This document shows, one piece after another, positions 24,574 to 36,200 of a DNA stretch of 64,000 nt (position 1 is the stretch's first letter; every line of letters starts with the position of its first letter). The stretch is from Hysterangium stoloniferum (taxonomy: Eukaryota > Basidiomycota > Agaricomycetes > Hysterangiales > Hysterangiaceae). The stretch spans positions 310,001 through 374,000 of the forward strand of contig WHVD01000019.1 of the NCBI GenBank assembly GCA_015178975.1, given 5' to 3'. Under the pieces are notes generated by a model. That model searched no databases. It was not told the origin of the DNA and saw nothing but the letters and a program-made list of their open reading frames with translations. The translations under genes were made by a program, and so were the position numbers.

Positions 24574-26675
24574 ATGCAGAACTCGCCTAGTTTTCCTGAT
24601 TTGTACGAGGCTTCCATAGCTGAATTAATAAATGGGTTGGAACAGGGACATTTCACTAGCGTGGACCTTGTAAAGGTATGAGAACGTGTCGTAGTTTACC
24701 ACCTCCGCCATAGCTTTCTTACGATACGCATAGGCATACATTGCAAGAATATCCGAAGTCAATAATGAAGGCCCCAGTCTTCACGCTGTACTTGAAACCA
24801 ATCCCCAGGCACTTATGCAAGCTGCAGCTCTTGACAAAGAACGAAAGGAAAGAGGTAGCCGTGGCCCTTTACACGGCATACCCCTTCTTCTCAAGGATAA
24901 TATTGCTACTCTTCACGAGGAAGGTTCGTATAGTGGAATTTTTTACGTACACGATATTGACGAATAATCCAGGGATGAACACCACTGCGGGTAAGACCGA
25001 AAAAAAATATTATGGGTAATACTATAATTGAAGGTTTTCAACTAGGCAGCTACGCATTGGTTGGGTCAGTCGTTCCTCGAGATGCAACCGTTGCAGCTAA
25101 ACTGCGCGATGCCGGAGTAGTATGTATTCCTCTCTGCAGGAGATCCTTTGAAATTTGTTCGAAGTGCTACCCTAGATTTGTATTGGCAAGGCTACTTGCT
25201 CCGAGTGGGCTAGTTACAGAGGAAATGTACCCTCTGGCTTCTGTGGACGCGGGGGACAAGGCACGAATCCGTACTATCCCAATGCAGATCCGTCGGGATC
25301 TAGTTCTGGGAGTGGCATAGCGATGGCGATTGGACTGGCGGCAGGTAGGCCACTCGGCCTTCTGCAAGTTCTTCGGCTCATGATACGAAAATAGGCTCAC
25401 TTGGCAGTGAAACTACCGGGAGTATCGTCTGTCCCAGCAGCCGATGCAACATTGTGGGAATGAAGCCCACGGTGGGACTGACGTCCCGCGCAGGAGGCAT
25501 GTTCCCCCAGTTCGGATAATCTGAGATGACGTTGACTCAACGTCTCCTCCACAGTAATCCCTCTTTCTCACACTCAAGATTGTGTTGGTCCGATGTGTAG
25601 AACTGTTGCAGATGTAGCAATTATTCTGCAAGCCATCGCAGGACCAGACCCCCTGGACGAAATCACCCTTTCTCAGCCCAAAGAGATTCCAGACTATTCT
25701 AAAGCACTGGACCCGAACGCATTGAAGGGTGTTAGACTTGGCTGTCCTCGATTATTCCAAGGGAAAAATACTGACGTTATTTCTGCATATAATATTGCCA
25801 TAGAGACATTGGGAGAGCTAGGGGCAGAAATTGTCGACCCAGCTGATTTCGATAACGCCACTGAGCTGATGGCGTCTCAGGATGAAACAGTTGTGCTTCA
25901 GACCGAATTCAAGGTTTACCTTTCTAGCCACTACACCGTGTATTGTTCTGATACATTTTCCTAGGTTGATATCAAAAAGTATCTTGATGGCCTTGTCGAA
26001 ATACCTACAGGGGTGAAATGTCTTGCGGATCTCATTCAATTTAATATCGACCATGCCGACAAGGAGCTGGTCGAGCCATACTGGACATCCCAAACTTGGT
26101 ATGCAAGCGTACAGATGCTGAAATCTGTTATTAAAGATATCTAGCTTCATCGAATCAGAAAAAACTTCAATGGACGGAAGATACTTTGCAGCATTGGCGG
26201 CAGACGAGGAACTCGGAAGAACTAAAGGGATCGATGCAACGCTGAAAAAGTTCAACCTCGATGCATTTGTCGTTCCCGTGGGCCGTGCGTTCCCCTTTCC
26301 TCGCTAACTGTGTGAAAGCTTGATAATTTGGTGTCTCAGAATTTGCTTTTAAATCAGCAGCAATTGCGGGGTACCCAATTATCAGTGGTAATTCGGTAAA
26401 ACTTATTCCATCACGGCTGGTTACTTATAGCGCCTCTTCTGTTAGTTCCTCTCGGATTCCATCCCGATGACATCCAACCCTCAGGCGCAGAACCCACTCA
26501 CTACTTGGCACCCGGCATGCCTTTCGGTTTATGCTTTATCGGTACAGCGTACACAGAATACCAGCTCATTAGCTATGCCTATGCATACGAGCAGAGGACG
26601 CAGACTCGCTTGAAGAGACTCGCATATGCCGCGGCTATTCCCAAGACTCAGTTAAAGGATGTTATGACGAATTGA
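24574..26675 (+). CDS. Amidase (amidase signature family), copy 2
   Basis: Tandem duplicate of the amidase at 21.2 kb with the same 11-exon layout and the same start-to-stop span of 2,102 bp. Indels relative to copy 1 fall in introns, so the 521-codon frame is kept. The Lys motif (LLLKDNIAT) and the cis-Ser motif (DPSGSSSGSGIAM) are conserved. The nucleophile region reads GSLGSETTGSIVCPSS, with Thr in place of Asp two residues before the Ser of copy 1. Other changes include Asn to Ser in SEWA(N/S)YRG, Arg to Cys at the exon 8-9 junction, and Pro to Ser in AFK(P/S)AAIAGYP. The GC-AG intron and the 18-nt microexon are kept. Both copies probably encode active enzymes; the substitutions near the active site could shift substrate use. 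Confidence 0.88.
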
Positions 26676-27101
26676 GCCTTGATAAGCAGAGAATACATAC
26701 GTATTACATGGTCATCTGGGTGTATCTAGGGTATTTAAAGATCTGGAGCTCAGAAAAGACTAGATGAATTTTGAATCAGTCAAAGACCGACTCGAGTCGA
26801 GACCGATACCGAATCGAATCGCTTCGGCTTTGCTTGCAGGATGTTCAAAAAAATTTCAAAGGAGAGAAACGTTATGTAAGTACAGAATAGCGAGAAAAAC
26901 ATATTCTATAGTAATCAAGGAGGTATTACTCTAGAAGCATCTCATGAACAGTTGCCTCATGCCGCTGTGGAGCGGTACCATGATTTTTTGGTGTCTTCAC
27001 CACAAGATCAGCTTGCATCCTACGGGGAGAAAAGAAATTAGATTAAATTGCCGAGTTTTAATGTTAAAGAAACGACAAACAATTTCATCCGGAATAATAG
27101 T

Positions 27102-28766
27102 TTACGGTTCGTCTCTTGAATCCGGGATCCACTTTCGACTGCCTTTGTGAACATTGCAGTTCGAGGATCCTGTCCTCTTCCTTGTAGAATCTATCATAGT
27201 CTAAATAAAATGCAATAGAATATTTTGGAATAAATTGACCTTATTTTGACTGTCCACACGAGCTTTGATCGAACCGTCTTGAATTAGTCGAATAACATGT
27301 TGCTCTATTTCTTCTACACTCATACCAAACGCCTCACTCATACGTTCCAGCCTAATTGATTGGAATGGTTGGAAATAAAGGACGAGCGCACGGTCGCGGA
27401 TGAGGGATGTGAGTTCTTGAACATGCGAGAAAAGGTGGATGTCAAGGTAATGGCGCGACTTGTGAGAGGCAAGCAAAGGTCAGTAAGGTGCCATTTCGTT
27501 AAACCGAGGAATAAAACATACTGAAAAACGCTCCAATATTTCCAGCACGGTTTTAAATTTCGAATTCATATAGGCTTCGATCATCTCACGAACGTACGGT
27601 TCATGTTCCATGTATCCGCTGAATATTTGACTCTCGATTACATTGGCTTTGATGGCAGAACGAGACAGGCTAGCTAGGGCACACAAGGTACCATATATTG
27701 CAATATCGCCTGGTGCCACGAGCTGTATTTAATGCATGAGAACTGGAAAGAAATCGATTTTTAAGCGATTTTGTCACCCACGGTACCTAACCAGTCACCC
27801 AATCCTTTGGCAGGTCCTAAATTCAGGAAAAGATACGCAGCTCGTTCATAATTGCTTTGTCCAAAATGACCCAGGGCCGTGGCAAATTCGATCTTCGTTT
27901 GGATACTATCTCGATTGGCAATGCCGGTCTTGGGCTGATCGTTCTTTGAGCCAGCTGCTTCCAGGGCTGCTTCAGCCTTGAATATGTAAGTCGCTATGTG
28001 GGCGTAATTCCTTTGTTGAATGAGCAACTGTTATCGCTGTCAATTGTCAATTGGTACATCCTTGGGTGTTATTTAATCTGACCTGTAGAATTGAGATGCA
28101 CATATCAATGACGTGTTGACCTGTTGTGCAGAACTCCCGTGATTTAGTGTAACTCTTCAGAGCGGCGTTATAATCTCCTATTGATAAATGGAAGTCTCCC
28201 AAGTCACGGTGGCCCATCTATGCACGGCATTTGATCAATTTTCAATGGATAGAGCAAAAACTTCCGTGCTCACTCGAATGCTCTCCTTAATCATATTACT
28301 TGTGTATTGCTTCAATTCCACTTCCAGCTTGTTCCTCTCTTGGCTAGTCTTCGTCGACATCTCTTCAACCCATTTTTGATCCACAGGAATTGGATCAGTG
28401 ATCGAGGGTAAGGCATTATAATGTTGGATTGTTGCGAGGTAAAGAGAGATGTTAGATGACTGAAGAATATATTGAATAGCAAGGTCCGTAGCGGTAGGTG
28501 CAAGACTTGGACAATGGCGTGCAATGTGGAGAAGACGATATACTGTCATTCGCCCTGTTCCCTACTTCAAAACACGTTTGATATCTTCGAAACGAGTAGA
28601 ACCTACCAGAATAATTCGCAATATAAGCGTCAAGTTCGAATGGATGTTCGTCGTCTACAAGCACGACTTTAATGCGTTTGTTGGATGATTTAGGTTCTAC
28701 AATATCATCGCCTTCTCTAATAAGACTCTCTGCTAGCTGATCATCGAGAATTTCGTCTACATCCAT
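27102..28766 (-). CDS. CSN1: COP9 signalosome complex subunit 1
   Basis: PCI-domain subunit of the COP9 signalosome, which removes Nedd8 from cullin-RING ligases. Seven exons join in frame: 28,766-28,607; 28,554-28,274; 28,217-28,083; 28,027-27,782; 27,722-27,522; 27,458-27,240; 27,200-27,102, giving 446 residues. An upstream in-frame ATG at 28,922 would add 52. Family stretches are HPFELDAYIANYSGRMTVYR, MGHRDLGDFHLSIGDYNAAL, SREFCTTGQHVIDMCISILQ, APGDIAIYGTLCALASLSRS, and the PCI winged helix with YLDIHLFSHVQELTSLIRDR and DGSIKARVDSQNK. The last exon encodes a short 32-residue basic tail. The related proteasome subunit Rpn7 is less likely, given CSN1-type segments such as YIANYSGR and ARVDSQNK. 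The amidase duplication has its right breakpoint within the last exon at about 27,162, but the frame is intact. Confidence 0.88.
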
Positions 28767-29064
28767 TGCGTGTCGTAGTGGCGCTTTAGGCTTACGTACG
28801 TGGCTGACATAAGACGGTATCGATCTTTGCTTCACCTCGTCCTGCTCCCATGTCCTTCCTTCCAGGTCTCGTATCTGGATCTTTGGTTGCAGGAGGGGTA
28901 GGATATACTTATAGACCAACATTTTTATCTCTCATGCGCCTTTCTAGATATATTATGCAGTGTTCTCTTATGACTTGCAATCTCGCACCTTAGCCCATCA
29001 GAGAAAGTGAGCGTGGTTTGGTCTTTTATTTTGGCAATGAGATGGTGATTTAATGTATTCAAAG

Positions 29065-29269
29065 CTTGAAAGCACTTGCAGAGCGTTTACAAGAACCACG
29101 GGTACCAGCTCCCCCTTCTGCGGCGGAACGTATCCAACATAACCCGCGAAGAACATTCATCATGCAAAGGTGGAATGAAGAAGTAGAAGGACTATTTCAC
29201 ACAGTAAGAAATTGGGATAAGAAGGTGGTAGAGTGGGGTCGACGAATAATCGGTGAGGACGGAGCTTAG
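29065..29269 (+). CDS. Possible MICOS subunit Mic12 C-terminal exon
   Basis: A plus-strand exon of about 67 codons reads LKALAERL, then PAPPSAAERIQHNPR, then QRWNEEVEGLFHTVRNWDKK and ends VEWGRRIIGEDGA. The order of a Pro-rich linker, an RIQH segment and a WNEEV...NWD...EWG helix resembles the C-terminal half of basidiomycete Mic12 (Aim5-like), a small inner-membrane subunit of the mitochondrial MICOS complex. The expected N-terminal exon with the membrane helix was not found in the 300 bp between this exon and the divergent CSN1 start. It may be hidden by small introns, or the gene may be truncated. Identification is from memory of the family and is tentative. Confidence 0.4.
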
Positions 29270-30345
29270 CCCCGAGGAGGTGTAGAACAGGAAACATCCA
29301 CAGAATAAACGGAATCGTTCAACCAATCTGTTACGTCGATCGTTTTCTCAATATTATTTAGACCTTTTATGCAGAGTTTTCCATTATTTGGAAGGATTAC
29401 TGGTGAGTGTATTTATAGTGACCATATTGAATATTTTATATTTTATCTAAAACGTAAAGTCGATTTCTATCCATTTATGCACTCTCACCTTTTTTTCATT
29501 TTCAGAATTAATAGATTCTGATAGCATTAAGTGACTGGCAACTATTCGAATTCAGATGCATTCTGGCACACTTCTAAAAGTTGCCCTTTGACGTAGCCAC
29601 TGATTAAAAAATCACTAACTTTGTCGGGATTTTTGTCTACCCGAATTGGATGGTGTCCCTACAGTCAATCAGATCACTTAATGATTCCACATGTCTGATT
29701 TTCGACCGTCAAATTGACATAATCCAACTAGATTGAATATATACAGTTTACCGTGTAGGCTGTAAGTAGATTGGTAGTAATTTGTATAAACTATGGATGT
29801 AGCAGTCGGTATGAACCACTCCAAGTAGAACATGCGATGCGATTTATTGCTACCAAACAAACCCTCATTCACTCATACCCGGAGTGGTGCACACAAGTTT
29901 GGAAAATATAGTTTGCGGCATACTACCAGCATGGGAACAGTGAGGACGAAGATGGTTTATCTTGGAAGACAGGCCAGGCTGTACTGCTATTATAAATTCG
30001 GGCTTCGTAACTACAGGTTGCATATGTTATAAAAGTCCTTTATCGTGGAGAAATTGCTGTAGATCCGAGCAGAAATTACAAATTGGAACCTGGACGCGCC
30101 ATATCTCGTCAATACAATTCTCATGTACGCGTTCCTATATTCTAACACTTGAAATATTCTACTCCCACTCACTCATCGTGAACTGTATCTCTGAATAAGT
30201 CCGAGCCCCATTATATCGACGCCACGTGTAAGGAGGTCTTACACCGGCACCACCCCAATATGCCAGCCGGCGTCCCACATCGTCGGATGTAGGACGATGG
30301 GGTTGGGAAAAAGATGATGGCATACATTACATATTTAATTGCATT
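29270..30345. other. Intergenic, no gene seen
   Basis: AT-rich sequence with only short open frames and no family pattern. It contains the 3' flank of the Mic12-like exon. Confidence 0.35.
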
Positions 30346-30349
30346 GACT

Positions 30350-31030
30350 ACTACGTATCAAGTCGCTTTAAGGCACGGGTGCAATGTGAATCGCAATACA
30401 GATCATTCCGATCCGCAGTTTTTCAGACATGAGCGTTTCATGGACCCTTCCCTGATGAAATCACCTTCAGTTCTTCATTTATATATACGGACGAAAGTGT
30501 GGTGTTGTATGCTCCGGCCGTTTCGAGATCGACAAGACCAAACACTTTTTATTTCCACTACACGTCTTGAACACAACAACCAGTTCGGTCAATCATGCTT
30601 TCATATCAGGTATATTCATGTTTTCAGATTTCATAAAACAGGTTATAGGGTATTTATCAATGATCCATTGTGTAGACGGTGTATGCCATATGAATGCACA
30701 TTCACGCCCTGTTCGGTAGTATTTATAAAACAGGTGGCGATGACCTCTGAGATCCATTCACTATTTCATAGATTCTTATCACTTGAGTTGAAGTGGTGCA
30801 AAATATGAGGGAGTATCATGAGACTAACTTAATCTATAATCCCATAAACGGTCATGATGAGCCACGAGAACACGGCTTATGCGTGGAGATGGCATCTTAC
30901 TAGTATGCTTCATTGCTCCTTAAGGAAATGATATTTGATAATGGTATATGGTATATCTTAAGTGGCAATCACATCGCTGCAGAGATCACTTGCACGAGAT
31001 GCTAGAGCACGTGTAGGCCCAATGACCTCT
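30350..31030. repeat. Fragments matching Argonaute gene flanks
   Basis: About 30,357-30,480 resembles 37,245-37,370, the 5' side of Argonaute gene A (shared blocks such as CAATGTGAATCGCAAT, GATCCGCAGT, TTCAGAC-TGAGCGTT, and GATGAAATCA/GATCATTT). About 30,895-31,030 resembles the 3' side of both Argonaute genes at 32,590-32,690 and 44,040-44,110 (TGGTATAT, AAGTG-AA-CACATCGCT, GAGATGCTA/GATACCATGAGCACG-GTAGG). The sequence between has no Argonaute coding. A 164-codon open frame at 30,314-30,808 crosses the first block and is probably accidental. Confidence 0.45.
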
Positions 31031-31319
31031 TGGCAATGACCTCTTGGTGAAACCCTGTCGTCAATTCCTGTCGTCAATTAGGCTCACTGGTCACACGTTG
31101 ATAGGATCACTTATTGTTCGAGGAACTAGTGAACAGGATACATGGCTGGGCAGCGGGAAGAACAGTATGATCACATAAGTAGAGGTCCACTGTATGCCTG
31201 GAGCGCCAGGCTTGCACTTCGGGCTCAGGGGCACACGCGGATGCTTTCTGCATGAACTTTGGACGATATATTCCACAAGCTACACACTGTGATAAAATTG
31301 AGAAGTGGAGATCCAGGAA

Positions 31320-31990
31320 TCACGGTTAATTTTGTTGGTGCCCACAACCATGCTTAATATTGGTACTGAGTTATTGCTGTTGTAGTCCACCATATGGCAA
31401 CACCCTTTGACACCAACTTCAACAGTGATGGTGTTACAGAGTTGCCCTCTCAGAATTAGTCATGCCTTCCATATCCATAATCTATCTGTCGAGTCTGTCA
31501 AGTGAGACGCATCTTTGTCATTCATCTTTGTCATTCAATTACAAGCACTGGAGAACACTCTAGCTTGGTTCTCCATTTCCCTGACTGTCAGACTACCAAC
31601 AATGCCATACACCCTAAAATACTGACATCCCCCTCCACACTACTTAGAAATACCATTGTTTTGGTCACATTGCTGTCCACTGAAGAGCTGACTAGGTGTG
31701 GTTGTTGTACCAGTGATCACAGTGGTCATGCCAAAAAATGCTGTTAGTGTTGTGCTGATAATTTACAGAGCTCCCATGCACTTACACTATGTTGTATGCT
31801 ATAATCCAGCTTTGATCACAGTGTTAAGAAATGAGTCTACATGACATTTTGACAAAGTCTGCTAAGGTAAGGATTTGGCTTCAGCTTGTGTGCTGTGCTC
31901 TTACACACACATTCAGTTATCCTGACTTTGAATTACCAAACATTAAATAAGGTAGATCTGCAAAGAATCCAAGAAAGAGCAAGAGACAGA
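31320..31990. mobile_element. CpG-depleted element relic
   Basis: About 670 bp with nearly no CpG, in contrast to its flanks. A short plus-strand frame ends in CGCCTSDHSGHAKKCC (about 31,700-31,747), reminiscent of a decayed zinc knuckle but with wrong spacing for CCHC. The composition matches the other transposon relics in this window. Family unknown. Confidence 0.35.
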
Positions 31991-32386
31991 TATGAGAGTA
32001 GACCAAACAAAGTTGATATTCAAATTGGTTTGTAGACCATTGATATGTATGTATTTTGGGTCCAATGTGAACTGTAACGGGAGTGGACGTGGCGGCGGGC
32101 TTGGAACAGGCGGGCCACCACCGTTGTCTCAGAAGATAAGGGGTAAAAGAGAGGGTACAATAGTTTTCCGATTACTACCATGTTTCAGCTCTATTATTTG
32201 TTGTTAGGGGATTTGGTCTATTATTGCGAGCATGAATAAGTAATTCCCCACTAGTTACGACAGTCTTTCGAATTGGAGCCTAGTCCTACTCTGTGCGTTC
32301 CTCTTCTTAAGAGCTCAAATCGAAGGATTACGCTATATCCAAAGCCGAACCTTTACACTAACCCATGTGATAGACCTCCTATCTAG

Positions 32387-33200
32387 CTATAGTACTTCCA
32401 AAAATGGTTGAAGGAATGTTTCTTCAACAACCTCCAAAAATATATTGCTTCCTTTTGGGACGTCCTTATTGAACATTTTTCGGTAATCACTGATGGTGCC
32501 CGAGAGTGAGTTTCTGGTTGGAGCTTTGATGCAACTTGTGAAAAGCACCCGCATCAAGTGCCATCTCCCTAAAGAAATGAAACTAGGCAATTATGGTATA
32601 TATTTTTTAAGTGTAAGCACATCGCTACCGATATTTGTTTTATGAGATACCATGAGCACGAGTAGGTGTCCAATGGGCCCTCAGGTTCAGGTCGCAGGAA
32701 CTTCGGGTGATATATTCCTGAAGGTTTCGAGGTACAGAGCTACTGATAATGAGATGTGTGTTTTTTTTTTTGCAAAGTCCGTGCTATGCCTAGGTAATCG
32801 AAATTGTCACGTCCATTTTCCGAGTGTGAAATAAATAGGTCCTTGGAAATTAGACCCGGCTCGGTAGCATCGTTAGTTTGGTTTAAAAGTTATAAATGGT
32901 TTATAACGACTATTGTAAGTTGTTGATTAAACCGACTTGCCCTGTCTCTCTTATAGTCAAACCCAGGCCGGCATATTTCCTTGCAGGCTCTAAGCTACAG
33001 GTCAACCCGCGATAAAGAATCGTTTCCCCCGTTCCTGTCCTTTTATGGCCTACCATACAGTTTACGGGATAAGCTAAATAACTCAAAAGCGTTGGTCGTG
33101 AATACATGCTAAACGCAGTGAGCACATCGAACAATTTAATATATTTACATAAATACACATAAAACAGTTTATATTGTTGTCATTAAATCCAAAAACGTAT
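32387..33200. repeat. 3' flank of Argonaute A, duplicated with B
   Basis: This flank is homologous to 43,840-45,100, which lies 3' of Argonaute B. Shared blocks in order include GGTTGAAG, GTAATCACTGATGGT versus GTGATCACTGATGGT, GCCATCTCCCTA versus ACTATCTCCCTA, GGTATATATTTT, CCTTAGGTTCAG-like, GCAGGAACTTC, GATATATTCCT, and a run of T. This shows the duplication covered more than the coding region. No gene is visible in it. Confidence 0.6.
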
Positions 33201-33278
33201 TATCCGACAAGTTCAAGTACAAACACAAATACATGCACAACTCCAAAATCTGCATCCCTAAATTGTTAACGTTCTCTC

Positions 33279-36200
33279 TCAAATATAAAACATGGAAGGT
33301 GAGACATTTGGATGAACGCCGTTTCCCCATATTTTCTGCGCGCGCTGATATACCTCTTGTTCGGCGGCAGATCCAGATTTGGGTGTGGTTCCCGGTCCAT
33401 CTACAGCAGTGAGGAGGTCATGGATATAGCACCGCCCACGCTCACAGACCAGATCTGCATAATACGCTGTCACAAAAACCAGAGAAATTAGCAACACGGG
33501 GCAAAACTTGAACATTGGGTACAAACTAGAACTCACCAGGCGGAACCAAGCTCACGGCCTTTGTCGCACGCGCGAAAATATAACTGGAGTAGTTGATGAG
33601 ACATTGTGCAGCATCGGCATCGAACTTGTTCTCGTCGTGTATGACTGTGTAGTGCGTGGGACGGGCGGAGCCCTTCAGGCCAGCGTGAGCCTGTAAAAAG
33701 AAGTCGAACTCATATACGGCCTAGGCAGAGTGCCCACATCAATATTTGGAAGTATCCGAAAAAACAGGCTGTGAAAACCAACCGTCACACCCCGATCTAC
33801 AATCGTTCCTGGCTTGGGGTTACCAAGCTGATCCGCTGACCCTGGCGTAATAGGGAAGAACCTGGTATGGTGCCTCTTGCCACAAATGATAATGGTCAAC
33901 TTCGGGCGATAATTCGCTAAAGGAACGCGTTTGAAAGCGTCCAGGAATTTGGGGTCTATCATATATTCAGAAGATATCCATAAGCACTGGGGATTCACTT
34001 ACATTCCTCTCGAAGGACGGTGGCAAATTGCCCCTCAGAGACGCCATCTCTGAAGACGATTATACGACTAGGCAACGACTTTCGCTTCATACTGAAGTGT
34101 CTAAGCCGCTCAAGCATCATATTGGAGAGATCGTCGATCATCTATCAAGGGTGAGGGATTCAAGTTAATTCACATTTCAATTAGAGGATTTCAAGCGCGG
34201 ACTGACTTCTTTCTTGGACTCCTGGAGTCGCAATGAGGCGGGATACAATGTGTGATCTACATCGTAAGAAGCTGTAGTTATAAAAGGTTTGCTTAGTTTA
34301 GCAATGGGGGAACTGGATGAATGTCTAGAACAGTACGTACCAACAACACCCGCAATAGAAGGCGTCCCCTTTAAACTTCCTGGACTAGGAAACAGACAGA
34401 TGTTTAAATAGATTTTTACTAAAACTATGAATTTGAAGGCACTCACCCGGGATGTGTCACATCCATGCCTACCAACATCGTAATCTCCTTCGACAACCAC
34501 GCAGATGACGTCCTGTCCAAAGCATGATTGACACCTCCCAACTTAGCATTGATCTTCAACGCGACATTCGCCATGTACTGCTGCTTTCCGGGCTTAATCT
34601 TGCTGCACAGCGCGCACGTGGCCGGAATACCGAGCTCAGTGTCGCAAATACGCCTGATGGTCGCATACACGTGTTTATCCGTATTGGAGAGCACTACAAG
34701 GATGAAGCTGAGCTTCTTCATCTTATCGACGTTAAGACCCGCGACCAAAGCCTGGTACACTTCTCCCCCGCGCTTTCCATGAATGTTAGCACCGTTTACT
34801 GCAGAGTGTGGTTCAACCGACATGCCAGTGTCGTTGCAGGAATTCCGGAACTGTTCTATCATATAATCCAAGGCGGGATCTCTTGGCCCAAAGTCATCTC
34901 GGCCGCCTGCAGCGACGACGAAAACTCCCCAGTTTGCAAGCCGCATGCCCTTGAAGAACTTGCGTTTAATGAGATTCCAGCTGGCCTTCTCTTTGTCTAG
35001 TGCTGCAGATTGGTCCTGAGCGTAGACGAGACGCGGCGGGTCCAGCACACGGGCGGGAATCACGGCCATGTCGCCGCTGATGCTGATGCCAAAGTTAGTC
35101 AAGGCTTCGTTGTTGGGATTGTTGAATCCCATCAGTGAGAGGCCTTGGTTTACTATGGAACGACCATTGTCGCCCGGCGCACGACAGGCGTAGTTGATCA
35201 TCTTTGCGGTGTTATAATCAGCTAGCTTGCCCTTGAACACCTGGTTGGGGAGAATTTCGCAAAGCTCTGCGGGAACATAGTTAGGCCTCTCCTTTGTGCC
35301 GATATCGACGACCAAATCTGGCTTTTGTAATTTTTTCTTGTACTCTAAATTTTAATGTGGAGGTGGGGAAATGGTCGACGAAACAGATAATAGCGAAGAA
35401 TTTCCAACGTACTTTTTTCAAAGTACTGCTGGACAGTGACTTGCCCTCCCAGTTCAGCACATTGGAACTTTATCGTGTCCGCATGGGGAGCGATCCTACG
35501 TACCGTTTTCTTCGGTCGATAGCTCAACTTCATAAAAGAAAATGTCAGCAGATAAGATACAGTTCAAATTGAGGGAATGCCTTGACATGAGTCGGCTGGA
35601 CTCGAATTCCTTCTACAAATTTGCCTGGGTACGCCCGGAACGATGCGTGTGCGAATTCTTCCAAGGCAAGGGCTAGATTTTGCTCCTTGTAAAAGGCCGT
35701 ATAACAGACATTCACATTCACCATCAGATTATTCACAGTAGGCCGTACAGAGCTATAGAATCCCTGAATGGCAAGTGAATATATTTGAGACACTATTAAT
35801 AAAAAGTGAAGGAGAAAAAACAAATACCTTCCAGGCTTCCAAGCCTCCACTTAGATCCATCGATCCGCCCGCTCCTTTGAAGAAAAAGCGATCTCGTCCA
35901 ACTTTCACTCCACGAGTAAAGGCAAACTTTGCTAAGATTATATTTAGGGCTGAGAGCAATGGCCCAATATTGGAAGACCGAAGAGATCCGTTAAGATATC
36001 TGTGAAAGACAGAATGTAAGGAAAACACAGATTGACTCGGTTATAACCGCCACTCACTCATTCATATTCGAGGAATTTATCTCACTGACGTATGAAAACG
36101 AGATTACATACGTCTTAGCTTTGTTATCAGGGCCCTTCTCATCCTCGTCAAAGAGCTTCACAGAGACATCAAGTGGACCGTTATTCGGTGCGGGCAATTT

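Larger units (their letters stand above)
23811..27162. repeat. Segmental duplication, unit 2
   Basis: Right unit of the tandem duplication, ending at GCAGTTC (27,162) inside the last exon of CSN1. Differences from unit 1 are scattered substitutions and small indels that fall mainly in introns and spacers. Its amidase gene spans exactly the same length, start to stop, as that of unit 1. Confidence 0.9.

Noticed and set aside
31690-31747. Retroviral-type CCHC zinc knuckle.
   Set aside because: The spacing is C-x2-C-x6-H-x4-C, not C-x2-C-x4-H-x4-C, and the frame is short; too weak to call.
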